A stretch of 36,206 nucleotides of DNA. It comes from Nitrosomonadales bacterium. GTDB lineage: Bacteria > Pseudomonadota > Gammaproteobacteria > Burkholderiales > Gallionellaceae. The DNA lies in the NCBI GenBank assembly GCA_016223025.1, contig JACRPU010000039.1, forward strand, positions 1-36,206. Reading direction: 5' to 3'. Under the pieces are notes generated by a model. It did not search any database. It was not told where the DNA came from and worked only from the letters and a program-made list of their open reading frames with translations. Below, one piece after another: positions 14,685-23,246 of this stretch. Numbering within the stretch: position 1 is the stretch's first letter; every line of letters begins with the position of its first letter. Position numbers and translations under genes: made by a program.

Positions 14685-16901
14685 TCAGCGCAAGCCCTGC
14701 GCCTGCCCGTCGCGGGAGGTTTCATTCAGTTTGGTATAGCCGGGAACGCTTTGGCGCAACAGTGACAGCGGGTCCGCGCCAACCATCACCAGATCGTTCA
14801 GTTCGAGCTGCACAAAGAAACCGGTGGAAACCTGCTGGGTTGCCGTGGCAAACCGTTGCGCCACCAGGCGTATCGTCCAGCATTTTTCATTATACTCAAG
14901 CCCGGTCAGCGACTCCAAAAGGCGGCTGTCCTGGATGGAGTAATTCCAGCGCGCCACCCCGTGCCAGCGCCCGGACAAAGGCCACTGCGCCGACAAGTCC
15001 ATCTGCCGGATGCTGTTGCGCGTGAAGCGGTAGCCCAGGTTGAGCACTTTGCCGCTCTCCGGGAGGTAGCGCGCCGACACGCCGAATTTCTCGCTGTGCG
15101 ACTGGTTGGGGTTGTACTGGAGGGAGCTGTCCAGCGACCACGCGGAGGTTATCCGACCGGAAGCGGCAAACAGAATGTCGGATTTGTTGGGGATGTCTCC
15201 CGCCGGGGCGACCAGGTTCACTTGCGGCGTCTTCGCGCTGAAGCGCTGGCCCACCGCCACCCGGAACCGTTCCGCACCGCTGCCTTGATCGAGCAGGCGC
15301 GAGGTGAGCGCCAGCGTCATCTGGTTGGCATCGCCGATGCGGTCGCTGCCGAAAAAACGGTTTTCGGTGAACATCTGGGCAAAACTGAAATCGGCCAGGG
15401 CCGCATCGAAATTCGGCAACTGGTTCTGGTCGCGATGCGGGATGCGCACGTAGTACGCACGCGGCTCCAGCGTCTGCACAAAATCCTGCCCGAGCAGCCG
15501 CCGGTCGCGCTCGAATATCACGCCGCTGTCCACGCTGAAAATCGGCACCGTGCGCGCCGCGTCGGGCAACCCCCCCGGATTGTTCGCGCCCAGCGCATAA
15601 CGGGTAACATGCAAGCCCAGCCTGGGGGTCACGTAGTACGCGGGATCGGCAATCAGAGGGTAGCTCGCGCCGGGGTGCAGCACCAGGCGCTGCCCATTGA
15701 TCGAAGTGGGGTGTCGGAAATCCACCAGCTCTCCGTTGAATGTCAGGTTCGCCCGCGCCAGCGCGCGCTGCGCACCGAGGCTGATTTGCGGCATGCGGCG
15801 GTACGGCACGGCCACCGGCGCCGCCGGATCCTGCAGGGTCTGGAAGCTTTGCGCCCGCGCCGCCGCATTCCACCAGCCGCCGCCGTAGGTCAGCACCCCC
15901 TCGCGCACCAGGTTGGTCTGCGAGGTGCTGCTCACCGCGTCCGCCAGATCGCGGAAATAGGCGTCATCGGAAACGCGGTTGAGGTTCAGCGAGCCGCCCA
16001 GCCCGTAACCCAGATTCTGCGAGTGCGTCAGCGCCATCCGCGTGCGCGTGCGGTTGGCGAGGCGGTCGCCCGGCAGCACGTCGTAATGCGCCTCGCCGGC
16101 ATAAGATGGCTCCAGGTAGCGGAACTCGTTGTTGAGCAGCAGGCCGCGCTTGAGCATGACGCGCGGCGCAAGCGTGGCATCGCGGTCGGGCGCGATGTTC
16201 CAGTAATAGGGCAGCGTCACCTCGTTGCCGCCCTGCACCGTGCTGCCGAACACCGGGCCGAGAAAACCCGATTTGCGCTGGCTGTTCAGCGCGAAATCCA
16301 TCCACGGCGTGTACAGGAACGGCACGCCCATGAATTCCACGCGCGTGTCGCGTGCCGTCCCGATCTGGCTGTTGCGGTCTATCTCCAGTTCGCGCGTCTT
16401 CAACAGCCAGTCGTCCCGCCCTTCCGGGCAGGTGGTATAGCTGACGTTGCGCAGGGTATAGTTCTGCCTGCCCGCCATGTGCAGGTTGTCCGCCGTGCCG
16501 CGCGCATGGTTGTCGCCCAGGTAAAATTCCGGTCGTTCCATGTCGCCGGTATTGCTGACCAGGTCAAGCTCCAGATGCGGGCCCCGCATGAGGTTGTTGT
16601 CCTGCTCTATGCGCACCGCGCCGTCGGCAAACACCTCTTTGCTGTCCCGCAAATACAGCATGCGGTCGGCGGAAATCGCCTGCCCGCGCTTGCGCAACTC
16701 GGCGTCGCCTGTGGCTTCAATGTTGCCGCCCTTGCCTTCGATCTGCCGCGCGGAGATGAAGATGGGCGTTTCATCCTGGCTATCCGATGATTTCGCGAAG
16801 GTGCGTTCCAGGTGCAGCTCCAGCGTGCCTTCACCGGCGTAGGGCGTTGCGGCAAGCGTGCAGAGCAGGGAAAAAGCGGCGGGATCAGGGCAAAAAGGCA
16901 T
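14685..16901 (-). CDS. lptD: LPS-assembly outer-membrane protein LptD
   Basis: The 738-residue beta-barrel inserts lipopolysaccharide into the outer leaflet together with LptE. An OstA/LptA-like N-terminal domain (about 45-170: IFISARQIEGKGGNIEATGD, then DRMLYLRDSKEVFADGAVRI) is followed by the LptD barrel (EFMGVPFLYTPWMDFAL, RKSGFLGP, to the C-terminus). Cysteines are at 4, 14, 158 and 674; after signal cleavage only C158 and C674 would remain, allowing one N- to C-terminal disulfide instead of the two in E. coli. The N-terminus MPFCPDPAAFSLLCTLAATP is a weak signal peptide without basic residues; no better in-frame start exists before an upstream stop. It heads lptD-surA-pdxA and is divergent from amgK with a 74-base gap. 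Confidence 0.94.
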   Translation of the reverse strand: MPFCPDPAAFSLLCTLAATPYAGEGTLELHLERTFAKSSDSQDETPIFISARQIEGKGGNIEATGDAELRKRGQAISADRMLYLRDSKEVFADGAVRIEQDNNLMRGPHLELDLVSNTGDMERPEFYLGDNHARGTADNLHMAGRQNYTLRNVSYTTCPEGRDDWLLKTRELEIDRNSQIGTARDTRVEFMGVPFLYTPWMDFALNSQRKSGFLGPVFGSTVQGGNEVTLPYYWNIAPDRDATLAPRVMLKRGLLLNNEFRYLEPSYAGEAHYDVLPGDRLANRTRTRMALTHSQNLGYGLGGSLNLNRVSDDAYFRDLADAVSSTSQTNLVREGVLTYGGGWWNAAARAQSFQTLQDPAAPVAVPYRRMPQISLGAQRALARANLTFNGELVDFRHPTSINGQRLVLHPGASYPLIADPAYYVTPRLGLHVTRYALGANNPGGLPDAARTVPIFSVDSGVIFERDRRLLGQDFVQTLEPRAYYVRIPHRDQNQLPNFDAALADFSFAQMFTENRFFGSDRIGDANQMTLALTSRLLDQGSGAERFRVAVGQRFSAKTPQVNLVAPAGDIPNKSDILFAASGRITSAWSLDSSLQYNPNQSHSEKFGVSARYLPESGKVLNLGYRFTRNSIRQMDLSAQWPLSGRWHGVARWNYSIQDSRLLESLTGLEYNEKCWTIRLVAQRFATATQQVSTGFFVQLELNDLVMVGADPLSLLRQSVPGYTKLNETSRDGQAQGLR

Positions 16902-16975
16902 GGTGCGGGGCGGGCCGGGGTAAGGTGCTAAAATCGCACATCTTCAGGATTAAAGCAAGGTTACAGAACCACTTC

Positions 16976-18112
16976 ATGCAACGCCTGCAACAACTCACCG
17001 AGTGGCTCCGCAAACAGTTTCCGGGCGCGGCGTTCGATCTCGCCCCCGCTTCCGCCGACGCCAGCTTTCGCCGCTATTTCCGCGCCACCTTTCCGGGGCG
17101 CACGCTGATTGTGATGGATGCTCCGCCGCAGCACGAGGACTGCCGCCCGTTCCTGCATGTTGCCCGATTGTTCGAGGATGCCGGAACGCATGTGCCGCAT
17201 GTCCACGCGCAAGACCTGGAGCAGGGTTTCCTGTTGCTGTCCGATCTGGGCGGCACCACCTACCTGCACGCGCTTGGCGGGCACGGCGATGCGCGCGCGC
17301 TATACGAGAGCGCCACGGATGCGCTGATACGCATCCAGCTCGCCAGCCGCGAAAACGAGCTTCCGCCTTACAGCGAGGCGTTGCTGCGGCGCGAATTGAG
17401 CCTGTTTCCGGACTGGTATGTCGCCAGGCACCTGAACCGCGTGCTGGATGAAAAACAAGGCGCCGCGCTGGAAACGGTATTCCGGCGCATTCTCGACAAC
17501 AACCTCGCGCAGCCGCGCGTGTATGTGCATCGGGATTACCACTCGCGCAATCTGATGGTCATCGAAAGCCCCCTCCCCAATCCTCTGGATGGAACAACCG
17601 GTGAAACTACCCCGCAAGCGGGAGAGGAGGCAAACGAGAAGCGGGGTAAGCAGGCAATCCGCGAAGCGGATGCTCGCAAAGGCGATTTTCTGATTTCGCC
17701 CGGCATCCTGGATTTTCAGGATGCGGTGTACGGCCCCATCACCTACGATCCCGTTTCGCTGTTCAAGGACGCCTACATCAAATGGGAGGAGGCGGAAACG
17801 ATGGACTGGCTGATCCGGTATTGGGAGAAGGCGCGCGCTGCCGGGCTGCCGGTGCATGGCGATTTTGGCGAGTTTTACCGGGATTACGAGTGGATGGGTG
17901 TGCAGCGCCATTTGAAGGTGCTGGGCATATTCGCGCGCCTGTACCACCGCGACGGCAAGGGCGGCTACCTGAAAGACCTGCCGCTGGTGATGGATTATCT
18001 GCGCCATGCCTGCGGGCGCTATGCCGACCTGAAGCCGCTGCTCAACCTGCTGGATGAGCTGGAGCCGCATGAACCGCAAGCGGGGACAAACATGGAAGAC
18101 GCACGCCCATGA
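16976..18112 (+). CDS. amgK: N-acetylmuramate/N-acetylglucosamine kinase AmgK with in-frame insertion
   Basis: The 378-residue kinase belongs to the aminoglycoside-phosphotransferase fold and phosphorylates MurNAc at C1 for salvage into UDP-MurNAc. It shows ADASFRRYFR, VHRDYHSRNLMVIE with catalytic D187, and PGILDFQDAVYGPITYD with metal-binding D246. Between the catalytic loop (ending E197) and P242, usually almost adjacent, lies a 44-residue hydrophilic insertion encoded by 17567-17698 that is built from short palindromes and looks like a repeat element. The frame stays open. ATG 16976 is the first start that fits the family. The stop overlaps the murU start (ATGA), so the pair is coupled. 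Activity with the insertion is unproven. Confidence 0.92.
   Translation: MQRLQQLTEWLRKQFPGAAFDLAPASADASFRRYFRATFPGRTLIVMDAPPQHEDCRPFLHVARLFEDAGTHVPHVHAQDLEQGFLLLSDLGGTTYLHALGGHGDARALYESATDALIRIQLASRENELPPYSEALLRRELSLFPDWYVARHLNRVLDEKQGAALETVFRRILDNNLAQPRVYVHRDYHSRNLMVIESPLPNPLDGTTGETTPQAGEEANEKRGKQAIREADARKGDFLISPGILDFQDAVYGPITYDPVSLFKDAYIKWEEAETMDWLIRYWEKARAAGLPVHGDFGEFYRDYEWMGVQRHLKVLGIFARLYHRDGKGGYLKDLPLVMDYLRHACGRYADLKPLLNLLDELEPHEPQAGTNMEDARP
17567..17698 (+). repeat. Palindromic repeat-like insertion inside amgK
   Basis: The 132 bases (44 codons) contain cccgc-aa-gcggg (17611-17622), atccgc-gaa-gcggat (17657-17671) and a wider pair taccccgc (17608-17615) with gcggggta (17641-17648). 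The start ccccctccccaatcctc and the segment ccccgcaagcgggagagg resemble intergenic palindromic repeats common in proteobacteria. Being a multiple of three it leaves the gene open. Confidence 0.7.
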
Positions 18113-18834
18113 TGGCCATGCTGCTGGCGGCCGGGCGCGGCGAGCGCATGCGCCCGCTCACCGACCATGTTCCGAAACCGTTGCTGTTGGCGGGCGGCAA
18201 GCCGCTGATCGTCTGGCATATCGAAAGGCTGGTGCGTGCCGGAATCACCGATCTGGTCATCAACCACGCCCACCTCGGCGCGCAAATCGAGAGCGCATTG
18301 GGCGATGGCAGCCGCTTTGGCGCACACATCCGCTATTCCCCGGAACATCCGTCCGCGCTGGAAACTGCCGGAGGCATCGCCCACGCCTTGCACCTGCTGG
18401 GGGATCAACCTTTTGCCGCCGTCAACGGCGATATTTGCTGCGGCTATGATTTCGCGCGATTGCCCGCCCATGCCGCCGCCCTTGCCGCAAGCGACGATGC
18501 CGCCCACCTGGTGCTGGCCAACAACCCCCCGCATCACCCGAACGGGGATTTTCTGCTGAACAACGGGCGCCTCCTTCCGGATGACTCCCGGCGGCAGGCG
18601 GCGATCTGCCCGAAATTGACTTTCAGCGGAATCGGCGTCTATCAGCCCGCGCTGTTTGCCTCCATCGCGCGCGGAAGTTCCGCGCCGCTCGCACCTTTGC
18701 TGCGCGCGCAGATTGCGCTGGGCAAGGTAAGCGGGGAGCATTATGCGGGGCGCTGGATGGATGTGGGAACGCCGCAGCGCCTGGAAGATCTCGACAAGCA
18801 ATTGCGCGCAACGCACAATGACAGTCATGGATAA
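18109..18834 (+). CDS. murU: N-acetylmuramate alpha-1-phosphate uridylyltransferase
   Basis: A 241-residue nucleotidyltransferase that turns MurNAc-1-phosphate into UDP-MurNAc, completing the salvage route that bypasses MurA/MurB and thereby fosfomycin-sensitive synthesis. The N-terminal motif MLLAAGRGERMRPLTDHVPK is the NTP-binding signature, with KPLIVWHIERLVRAG, AAVNGDICC (metal-binding D) and the end motif GRWMDVGTPQRLEDLD. It overlaps amgK by four bases. The adjacent lptD, surA and pdxA on the other strand reproduce the arrangement known from pseudomonads. Generic sugar-nucleotidyltransferase function is certain; MurU is inferred from context and similarity. Confidence 0.92.
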   Translation: MMAMLLAAGRGERMRPLTDHVPKPLLLAGGKPLIVWHIERLVRAGITDLVINHAHLGAQIESALGDGSRFGAHIRYSPEHPSALETAGGIAHALHLLGDQPFAAVNGDICCGYDFARLPAHAAALAASDDAAHLVLANNPPHHPNGDFLLNNGRLLPDDSRRQAAICPKLTFSGIGVYQPALFASIARGSSAPLAPLLRAQIALGKVSGEHYAGRWMDVGTPQRLEDLDKQLRATHNDSHG

Positions 18835-18869
18835 GCGAAGCGAGCCCAGCATCGGAAGGGGTTATTGCC

Positions 18870-20186
18870 ATGGCCGTTGATCCCGCCCCCTACGCCAAAC
18901 GCCGCGCCCACCTCATCAGCCTGATGCGGCGCGGCATCGCCGTCATCCCGACCGCGCCGGAAGTAATGCGCAACGGCGGCACGCGCTATCCCTACCGTTT
19001 TGACAGCCATTTCCATTACCTCACCGGCTTTGGCGAGCCGGAGGCCGTGCTGGTGCTGGTTGCGGGAGACGCCACGCAATCCATCCTGTTCTGCCGCGAG
19101 AAAAATGTGGGGCGCGAAGTGTGGGACGGGTTCCGCCACGGCCCCGATGCCGCTAGGGAAATTTTCGGTTTTGATGCCGCATTTCCTGTCGCGCAACTGG
19201 ATGAAAAACTCGTCGAACTGATGGGCAACCAGCCGGTGCTGTTCTGTCCGGTCGGACGCGATGCGGCGTGGGACGCGCGCCTGCTCGGCCTGCGCAATTG
19301 CGTGCGGGAAAAGGTGCGATCCGGCATCAGCGCGCCGGACGAAATCCGCGACGTGCGCACCGTGCTGGACGAGATGCGCCTCATCAAGGGCGGCGGCGAA
19401 CTCGCCATCATGCGCCGCGCCGCCACCATTTCCGCCGGCGCGCATATCCGCGCCATGCGCGCCGCGCGCCCCGGCAGAATGGAATACGAAATCGAAGCGG
19501 AGCTGCTGCACGAGTTTTATCGCTGCGGCGCGCAATCTCCCGCCTATCCGTGCATCGTCGCGGGCGGCGGCAACGGCTGCGTGCTGCATTATGCCGGCAA
19601 CAATGCAGCGCTCGAGGACGGCGACCTTTTATTGGTTGATGCGGGTTGCGAAGTGGAGGGCTATGCCGCCGACATCACGCGCACGTTTCCGGTAAACGGC
19701 AGATTCGGCGCCGCGCAGAAAGACGTCTACGAAATGGTGCTGGCCGCGCAGAACGCCGCCATTGCCGCCGCCCGCCCCGGCATGCGCTGGAACGATCCGC
19801 ACGATGCCGCGCTGCGCGTCATCGCGCGGGGCCTGATTGACCTCGGGCTGTGCGGCGGCAGCACGGACAGCGTGCTGGAAAGCGAAAGCTACAAGCGCTA
19901 TTACATGCACCGCACCGGCCATTGGCTCGGCATGGACGTGCATGATGTGGGCGCCTGCAAAATGGAAGGCGAGTGGCGCATCCTGCAGCCGGGCATGACC
20001 TTCACCGTCGAGCCGGGCTGCTACATCCGCGCTGCGGACGATGTGCCGCAAGCGTTGTGGAACATCGGCGTCCGCATCGAAGACGATGTGGCCATCACTG
20101 CGGAAGGCTGCGAAGTGCTGACCGAGGCCGCGCCGAAAACGGTGGCGGCGATTGAGGAATTGATGAGGTGGCCACCGGAATCTTGA
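18870..20186 (+). CDS. pepP: Xaa-Pro aminopeptidase P
   Basis: A 438-residue cytoplasmic M24 metallopeptidase that removes N-terminal residues preceding proline. An AMP_N domain (about 5-135, with FDSHFHYLTGF) precedes the pita-bread catalytic domain. All five metal ligands are present: D257 (LLLVDAGCE), D268 (ADITRTFP), H351 (HRTGHWLGMDVHD), E381 (TVEPGCYI) and E404 (GVRIEDDVAIT). The start is preceded by GGAAGGGG at good spacing. It follows murU by 35 bases and may share its transcript. The -35 box of the grxD promoter overlaps its stop codon. Length is normal for the family. Confidence 0.96.
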   Translation: MAVDPAPYAKRRAHLISLMRRGIAVIPTAPEVMRNGGTRYPYRFDSHFHYLTGFGEPEAVLVLVAGDATQSILFCREKNVGREVWDGFRHGPDAAREIFGFDAAFPVAQLDEKLVELMGNQPVLFCPVGRDAAWDARLLGLRNCVREKVRSGISAPDEIRDVRTVLDEMRLIKGGGELAIMRRAATISAGAHIRAMRAARPGRMEYEIEAELLHEFYRCGAQSPAYPCIVAGGGNGCVLHYAGNNAALEDGDLLLVDAGCEVEGYAADITRTFPVNGRFGAAQKDVYEMVLAAQNAAIAAARPGMRWNDPHDAALRVIARGLIDLGLCGGSTDSVLESESYKRYYMHRTGHWLGMDVHDVGACKMEGEWRILQPGMTFTVEPGCYIRAADDVPQALWNIGVRIEDDVAITAEGCEVLTEAAPKTVAAIEELMRWPPES

Positions 20187-20212
20187 CCCGGCATAACCTG
20201 ACCCGCTAGAAT
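20183..20212 (+). promoter_or_regulatory. Sigma-70-type promoter for grxD
   Basis: TTGACC at 20183-20188 and TAGAAT at 20207-20212 are separated by 18 bases, each one mismatch from consensus. The -35 box overlaps the pepP stop codon. The predicted start of transcription is near 20219, about 35 bases before the grxD ATG. Confidence 0.65.
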
Positions 20213-20253
20213 TCCCGATGTAATTACTCAACTAAATTCAGGAGCCACAAACT

Positions 20254-20562
20254 ATGGATGTGCAAGAAATCATCAGGCAACAGGTAACCGGTTACCCCGT
20301 GGTGCTATACATGAAAGGCTCGCCAAAATTCCCCCAGTGCGGGTTTTCCGCCAACGCGGCGCGCATCTTGAACGCGCTTGGCGTAACGGAATACTTCAGC
20401 GTGGATGTGTTGCAGAAACCTGAAATACGTCAAGGAATCAAGGACTACGCCAATTGGCCCACCATTCCGCAACTGTATATCCACGGCGAATTCATCGGCG
20501 GCTCGGACATCATGACGGAAATGTACCAAAGCGGCGAATTGCAGAAACTGCTGAAGGCATAG
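20254..20562 (+). CDS. grxD: Monothiol glutaredoxin Grx4/GrxD
   Basis: A 102-residue monothiol glutaredoxin with the CGFS active site (C29-G-F-S32) in MKGSPKFPQCGFS. It has the conserved K21 for glutathione, the TIPQLYIHGEFIGGSDI segment, and the normal length. Members of this class bind a [2Fe-2S] cluster with glutathione and deliver it to apo-proteins. The ribosome site AGGAG (20240-20244) lies nine bases before ATG. It has its own promoter, and the transcript passes a 12-bp tandem repeat before ending at the terminator at 20736-20764. Confidence 0.97.
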   Translation: MDVQEIIRQQVTGYPVVLYMKGSPKFPQCGFSANAARILNALGVTEYFSVDVLQKPEIRQGIKDYANWPTIPQLYIHGEFIGGSDIMTEMYQSGELQKLLKA

Positions 20563-20576
20563 ATCGGGAAAAAGGG

Positions 20577-20648
20577 GATATAGGCCGGTATATATGCCTG
20601 TATATATGCCTATATATAGGCCTGTATCTATGCCTGTATATAGGCCAT
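20577..20648. repeat. Six-copy 12-bp tandem repeat
   Basis: Six units of twelve bases follow each other: gatataggccgg, tatatatgcctg, tatatatgccta, tatataggcctg, tatctatgcctg, tatataggccat. The units differ mainly as tatg or tagg at the centre. The block is AT-rich within a GC-rich region and lies 15 bases past the grxD stop, within its 3' untranslated region. Confidence 0.9.
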
Positions 20649-20735
20649 TTGGCCTATATGCATTTGGCTGAGATAGTGCTAGAGTTTGCTGGGGCCGTGA
20701 AAAAGCCCCGGGTTTCTAATGAAACTCTCCTCTTT

Positions 20736-20764
20736 ACGGGCAGCCTTGCGGCTGCCCGTTTTTT
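20736..20764 (+). terminator. Rho-independent terminator of grxD
   Basis: acgggcagcc (20736-20745), loop ttgc, ggctgcccgt (20750-20759), then a run of six T to 20764. The ten-base GC-rich stem and T-run are a textbook terminator on the plus strand. On the minus strand the stem is not followed by a T-run, so it fits grxD better than argH, whose stop lies just 10 bases away. Confidence 0.9.
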
Positions 20765-20773
20765 CGGAAAAAT

Positions 20774-22162
20774 TCATCCCGCAAGATATTTGCGCGCGCG
20801 CGCGATGGCGGCTTCCACTTGTTGCGGCGCGGTGCCGCCAATGTGGTTGCGGCTGGCCAGCGAGCCTTCCGGCGTGAGCACACCGAAAATGTCGTCCGCG
20901 ATGCCGGCGGAGAATTGCCTGAGCTCGTCCAGCGCGAGATCGCTCAAATCGCAACCGCGCTGCTCGGCGTAACGCACCGCCAGCGCCACCGCTTCGTGCG
21001 CGTCGCGGAACGGCAGGCCCTTTTTAACCAGGTAATCGGCCAGGTCGGTGGCCGTGGCGTAACCCTGCAAGACCGCGCTTCGCATGGCTTCCGGTTTTAC
21101 GGTTACGCCGCCCATCATTTCGGCGCAGATGCGCAACGTCCCGGTCAGCGTGTCCACCGTGTCGAACAGCGGCTCCTTGTCTTCCTGGTTGTCCTTGTTG
21201 TAGGCCAGCGGCTGGCCTTTCATCAGCGTCAGCAGCGCCACCAGATTGCCGTTGATGCGCCCGGTCTTGCCGCGCACCAGCTCCGGCACGTCGGGGTTCT
21301 TTTTTTGCGGCATGATGGAAGAGCCGGTGCAGAATCGGTCGGCAATGGCGATGAAGCCGAAGCGCGGGTTCATCCACAAGATCAGCTCTTCCGACAGGCG
21401 CGATAAATGCGTCATGATCAGCGCCGCAGCGGCGGTGAACTCGATGGCAAAGTCGCGGTCGGACACGGCGTCCAGCGAGTTTTCGCATACGCCGTCAAAG
21501 CCCAGCAATTCTGCGGCATGCTCGCGGTTGATCGGATAGCTGGTGCCCGCCAACGCGGCGGCGCCCAGCGGCAGCCGGTTGACGCGGCGGCGCACATCGG
21601 CCAGGCGTTCCGCATCGCGCTTCAGCATCTCGAAATAGGCCATCAGGTGATGCGCGAAACTCACCGGCTGCGCCACCTGCAAATGGGTGAAACCCGGCAT
21701 GACGGTGTGCGTGTGGTGGGTGGCAAGGCCAACCAGCGCAGTTTGCAAAGACTTGATCAGGTCGCGCAGCTCGTCTATGGCGTGCCGCAAATACAGGCGC
21801 ACGTCGGTCGCCACCTGATCGTTGCGCGAACGTCCGGTGTGCAGGCGCTTGCCGGCGTCGCCTACCAGCGCCGTCAGGCGCTTCTCGATGTTGAGATGCA
21901 CGTCTTCCAGCTCGATCAGCCAGACGAAATCGCCGCTGAGGATCTCGTTTTCGATCTGCGCCATGCCGCGACGAATGTCGCTCAAATCCTGCGCGGACAG
22001 GATGCCGCAAGATGTCAGCATTTGCGCGTGGGCCAGCGAGCCCCGGATGTCGAACAGCGCCAGCCTCTGGTCAAAATCCACCGAAGCGGTATACCGCTGC
22101 ACCAATTCCGCCACTGGTTCGCCAAAACGGCCCGACCAGCCCAGTTTGTCTTGCATCGTCAT
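20774..22162 (-). CDS. argH: Argininosuccinate lyase
   Basis: The 462-residue enzyme splits argininosuccinate into arginine and fumarate, the last step of arginine synthesis. It has [20 protein letters not shown], the catalytic H160 in [12 protein letters not shown], and the fumarase/ASL signature [12 protein letters not shown] (280-291) with the mobile-loop serine S282. The start is ATG 22162 or 22156 ([13 protein letters not shown]); the upstream part of the open frame to 22426 lies over the divergent kinase gene and is not protein-like. It is divergent from the algZ-type gene with 46 bases between starts, a neighbourhood also known from Pseudomonas. Confidence 0.96.
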   Translation of the reverse strand: MTMQDKLGWSGRFGEPVAELVQRYTASVDFDQRLALFDIRGSLAHAQMLTSCGILSAQDLSDIRRGMAQIENEILSGDFVWLIELEDVHLNIEKRLTALVGDAGKRLHTGRSRNDQVATDVRLYLRHAIDELRDLIKSLQTALVGLATHHTHTVMPGFTHLQVAQPVSFAHHLMAYFEMLKRDAERLADVRRRVNRLPLGAAALAGTSYPINREHAAELLGFDGVCENSLDAVSDRDFAIEFTAAAALIMTHLSRLSEELILWMNPRFGFIAIADRFCTGSSIMPQKKNPDVPELVRGKTGRINGNLVALLTLMKGQPLAYNKDNQEDKEPLFDTVDTLTGTLRICAEMMGGVTVKPEAMRSAVLQGYATATDLADYLVKKGLPFRDAHEAVALAVRYAEQRGCDLSDLALDELRQFSAGIADDIFGVLTPEGSLASRNHIGGTAPQQVEAAIARARKYLAG

Positions 22163-22208
22163 CGTCTCTTGTCCAGAATGTGCGGCAATATCCACGGCCC
22201 CATCAAGC

Positions 22209-23246
22209 GTGCAAAGTATAAAGCAAAACACCCACCCCGACGCGTTGCCCGATTTCCGCAGCCTGGGCGTCATGCTGCGCATCGTGCTGCCGGTAAACGG
22301 CATGGCGCTGCTGGCGATACTTGCACAGGCCGAGTCGTGGCAGGATATCGCGCAGCGCATGATCGAAATATCCGCCCACCTGCAACCGGTGCTGCTGTCC
22401 GGCATGCTGCTGCTGTTTGCCCTCAACCCCCTGCTGGAGCGGATGGCTTACCGGCAGGGTGCAGCGGCCGTGCTGCTGCTGGTTGTGGCGGTTACGCTGG
22501 CCATTTCCCTGCTGGGAGGGAGGCTGTATAACCCTCCGGGCGAATACGGCCATTTCCATTTATTGCGTTGCGCGTTGCTGGGTGCCGCCGCCGCCGTTCT
22601 GCTGCTGGCCTATTTCAGGTCGCGCGCGCACGCGCTTTCCCCGGCCTCGCACGAAGCGCGCCTGCTCGCCTTGCAGGCGCGCATCCGCCCGCACTTCCTG
22701 TTCAACAGCATCAATGCCGTGCTCGGTATCGTGCGCAACGACCCCCGGCGCGCCGAAACCGCGCTGGAAGACATGTCCGACCTGTTTCGCGCGGCGATGG
22801 CGCACAGCGGAGACCTGGTTCCCGTGCGGCATGAAGTGGCACTTGCGCGCCAGTACCTCGCGCTGGAACAATTGCGCCTGGGCGAGCGCCTCAAGGTGGA
22901 ATGGCGCACCGAAGACATGCCGGATGATGCGCTGGTTCCGCCGCTGGTGTTGCAGCCGCTGCTGGAAAATGCCGTTTATCACGGCATCGAGCCGCTCGCC
23001 GGAGGGGGCGCCGTCTATGTCAGGCTGTACCGCAGCGGCGACGAAATGCATATCGAAGTGCATAATCCGCAGCAGGAGCAGCCCGACCGTCACGAAGGCA
23101 ACAAGATGGCGCTTTCCAATATCCGCGAGCGGCTGGCCTTGCAGTTCGATGTCGAGGCCCGCTATGAGGTGGAAACCGGCAATAATTTCTACCGCGTGCA
23201 TATCATGCTGCCTTACGTCAAGGAGAACACCGATGAACATCGTTGA
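22209..23246 (+). CDS. algZ: LytS/AlgZ-type membrane histidine kinase
   Basis: The 345-residue kinase has an N-terminal part with about four membrane helices (22-40, 58-75, 85-103, 118-135), then a His_kinase (LytS) domain with H162 in [18 protein letters not shown] and an HATPase part with [17 protein letters not shown] (N254). This is the FimS/AlgZ group, which in Pseudomonas works with AlgR on twitching motility and alginate. GTG 22209 was chosen because it keeps the family-like [13 protein letters not shown] segment; ATG 22272 is the alternative. The stop overlaps the regulator gene by 14 bases. The neighbour argH supports the algZ name, but function in this organism is inferred. Confidence 0.88.
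   Translation: MQSIKQNTHPDALPDFRSLGVMLRIVLPVNGMALLAILAQAESWQDIAQRMIEISAHLQPVLLSGMLLLFALNPLLERMAYRQGAAAVLLLVVAVTLAISLLGGRLYNPPGEYGHFHLLRCALLGAAAAVLLLAYFRSRAHALSPASHEARLLALQARIRPHFLFNSINAVLGIVRNDPRRAETALEDMSDLFRAAMAHSGDLVPVRHEVALARQYLALEQLRLGERLKVEWRTEDMPDDALVPPLVLQPLLENAVYHGIEPLAGGGAVYVRLYRSGDEMHIEVHNPQQEQPDRHEGNKMALSNIRERLALQFDVEARYEVETGNNFYRVHIMLPYVKENTDEHR

Noticed and set aside
20454-20972. 172-codon plus-strand open frame through the 12-bp repeat
   Set aside because: It overlaps grxD and argH in other frames, and its repeat peptide arises only because 12 is a multiple of three; no ribosome site was seen.
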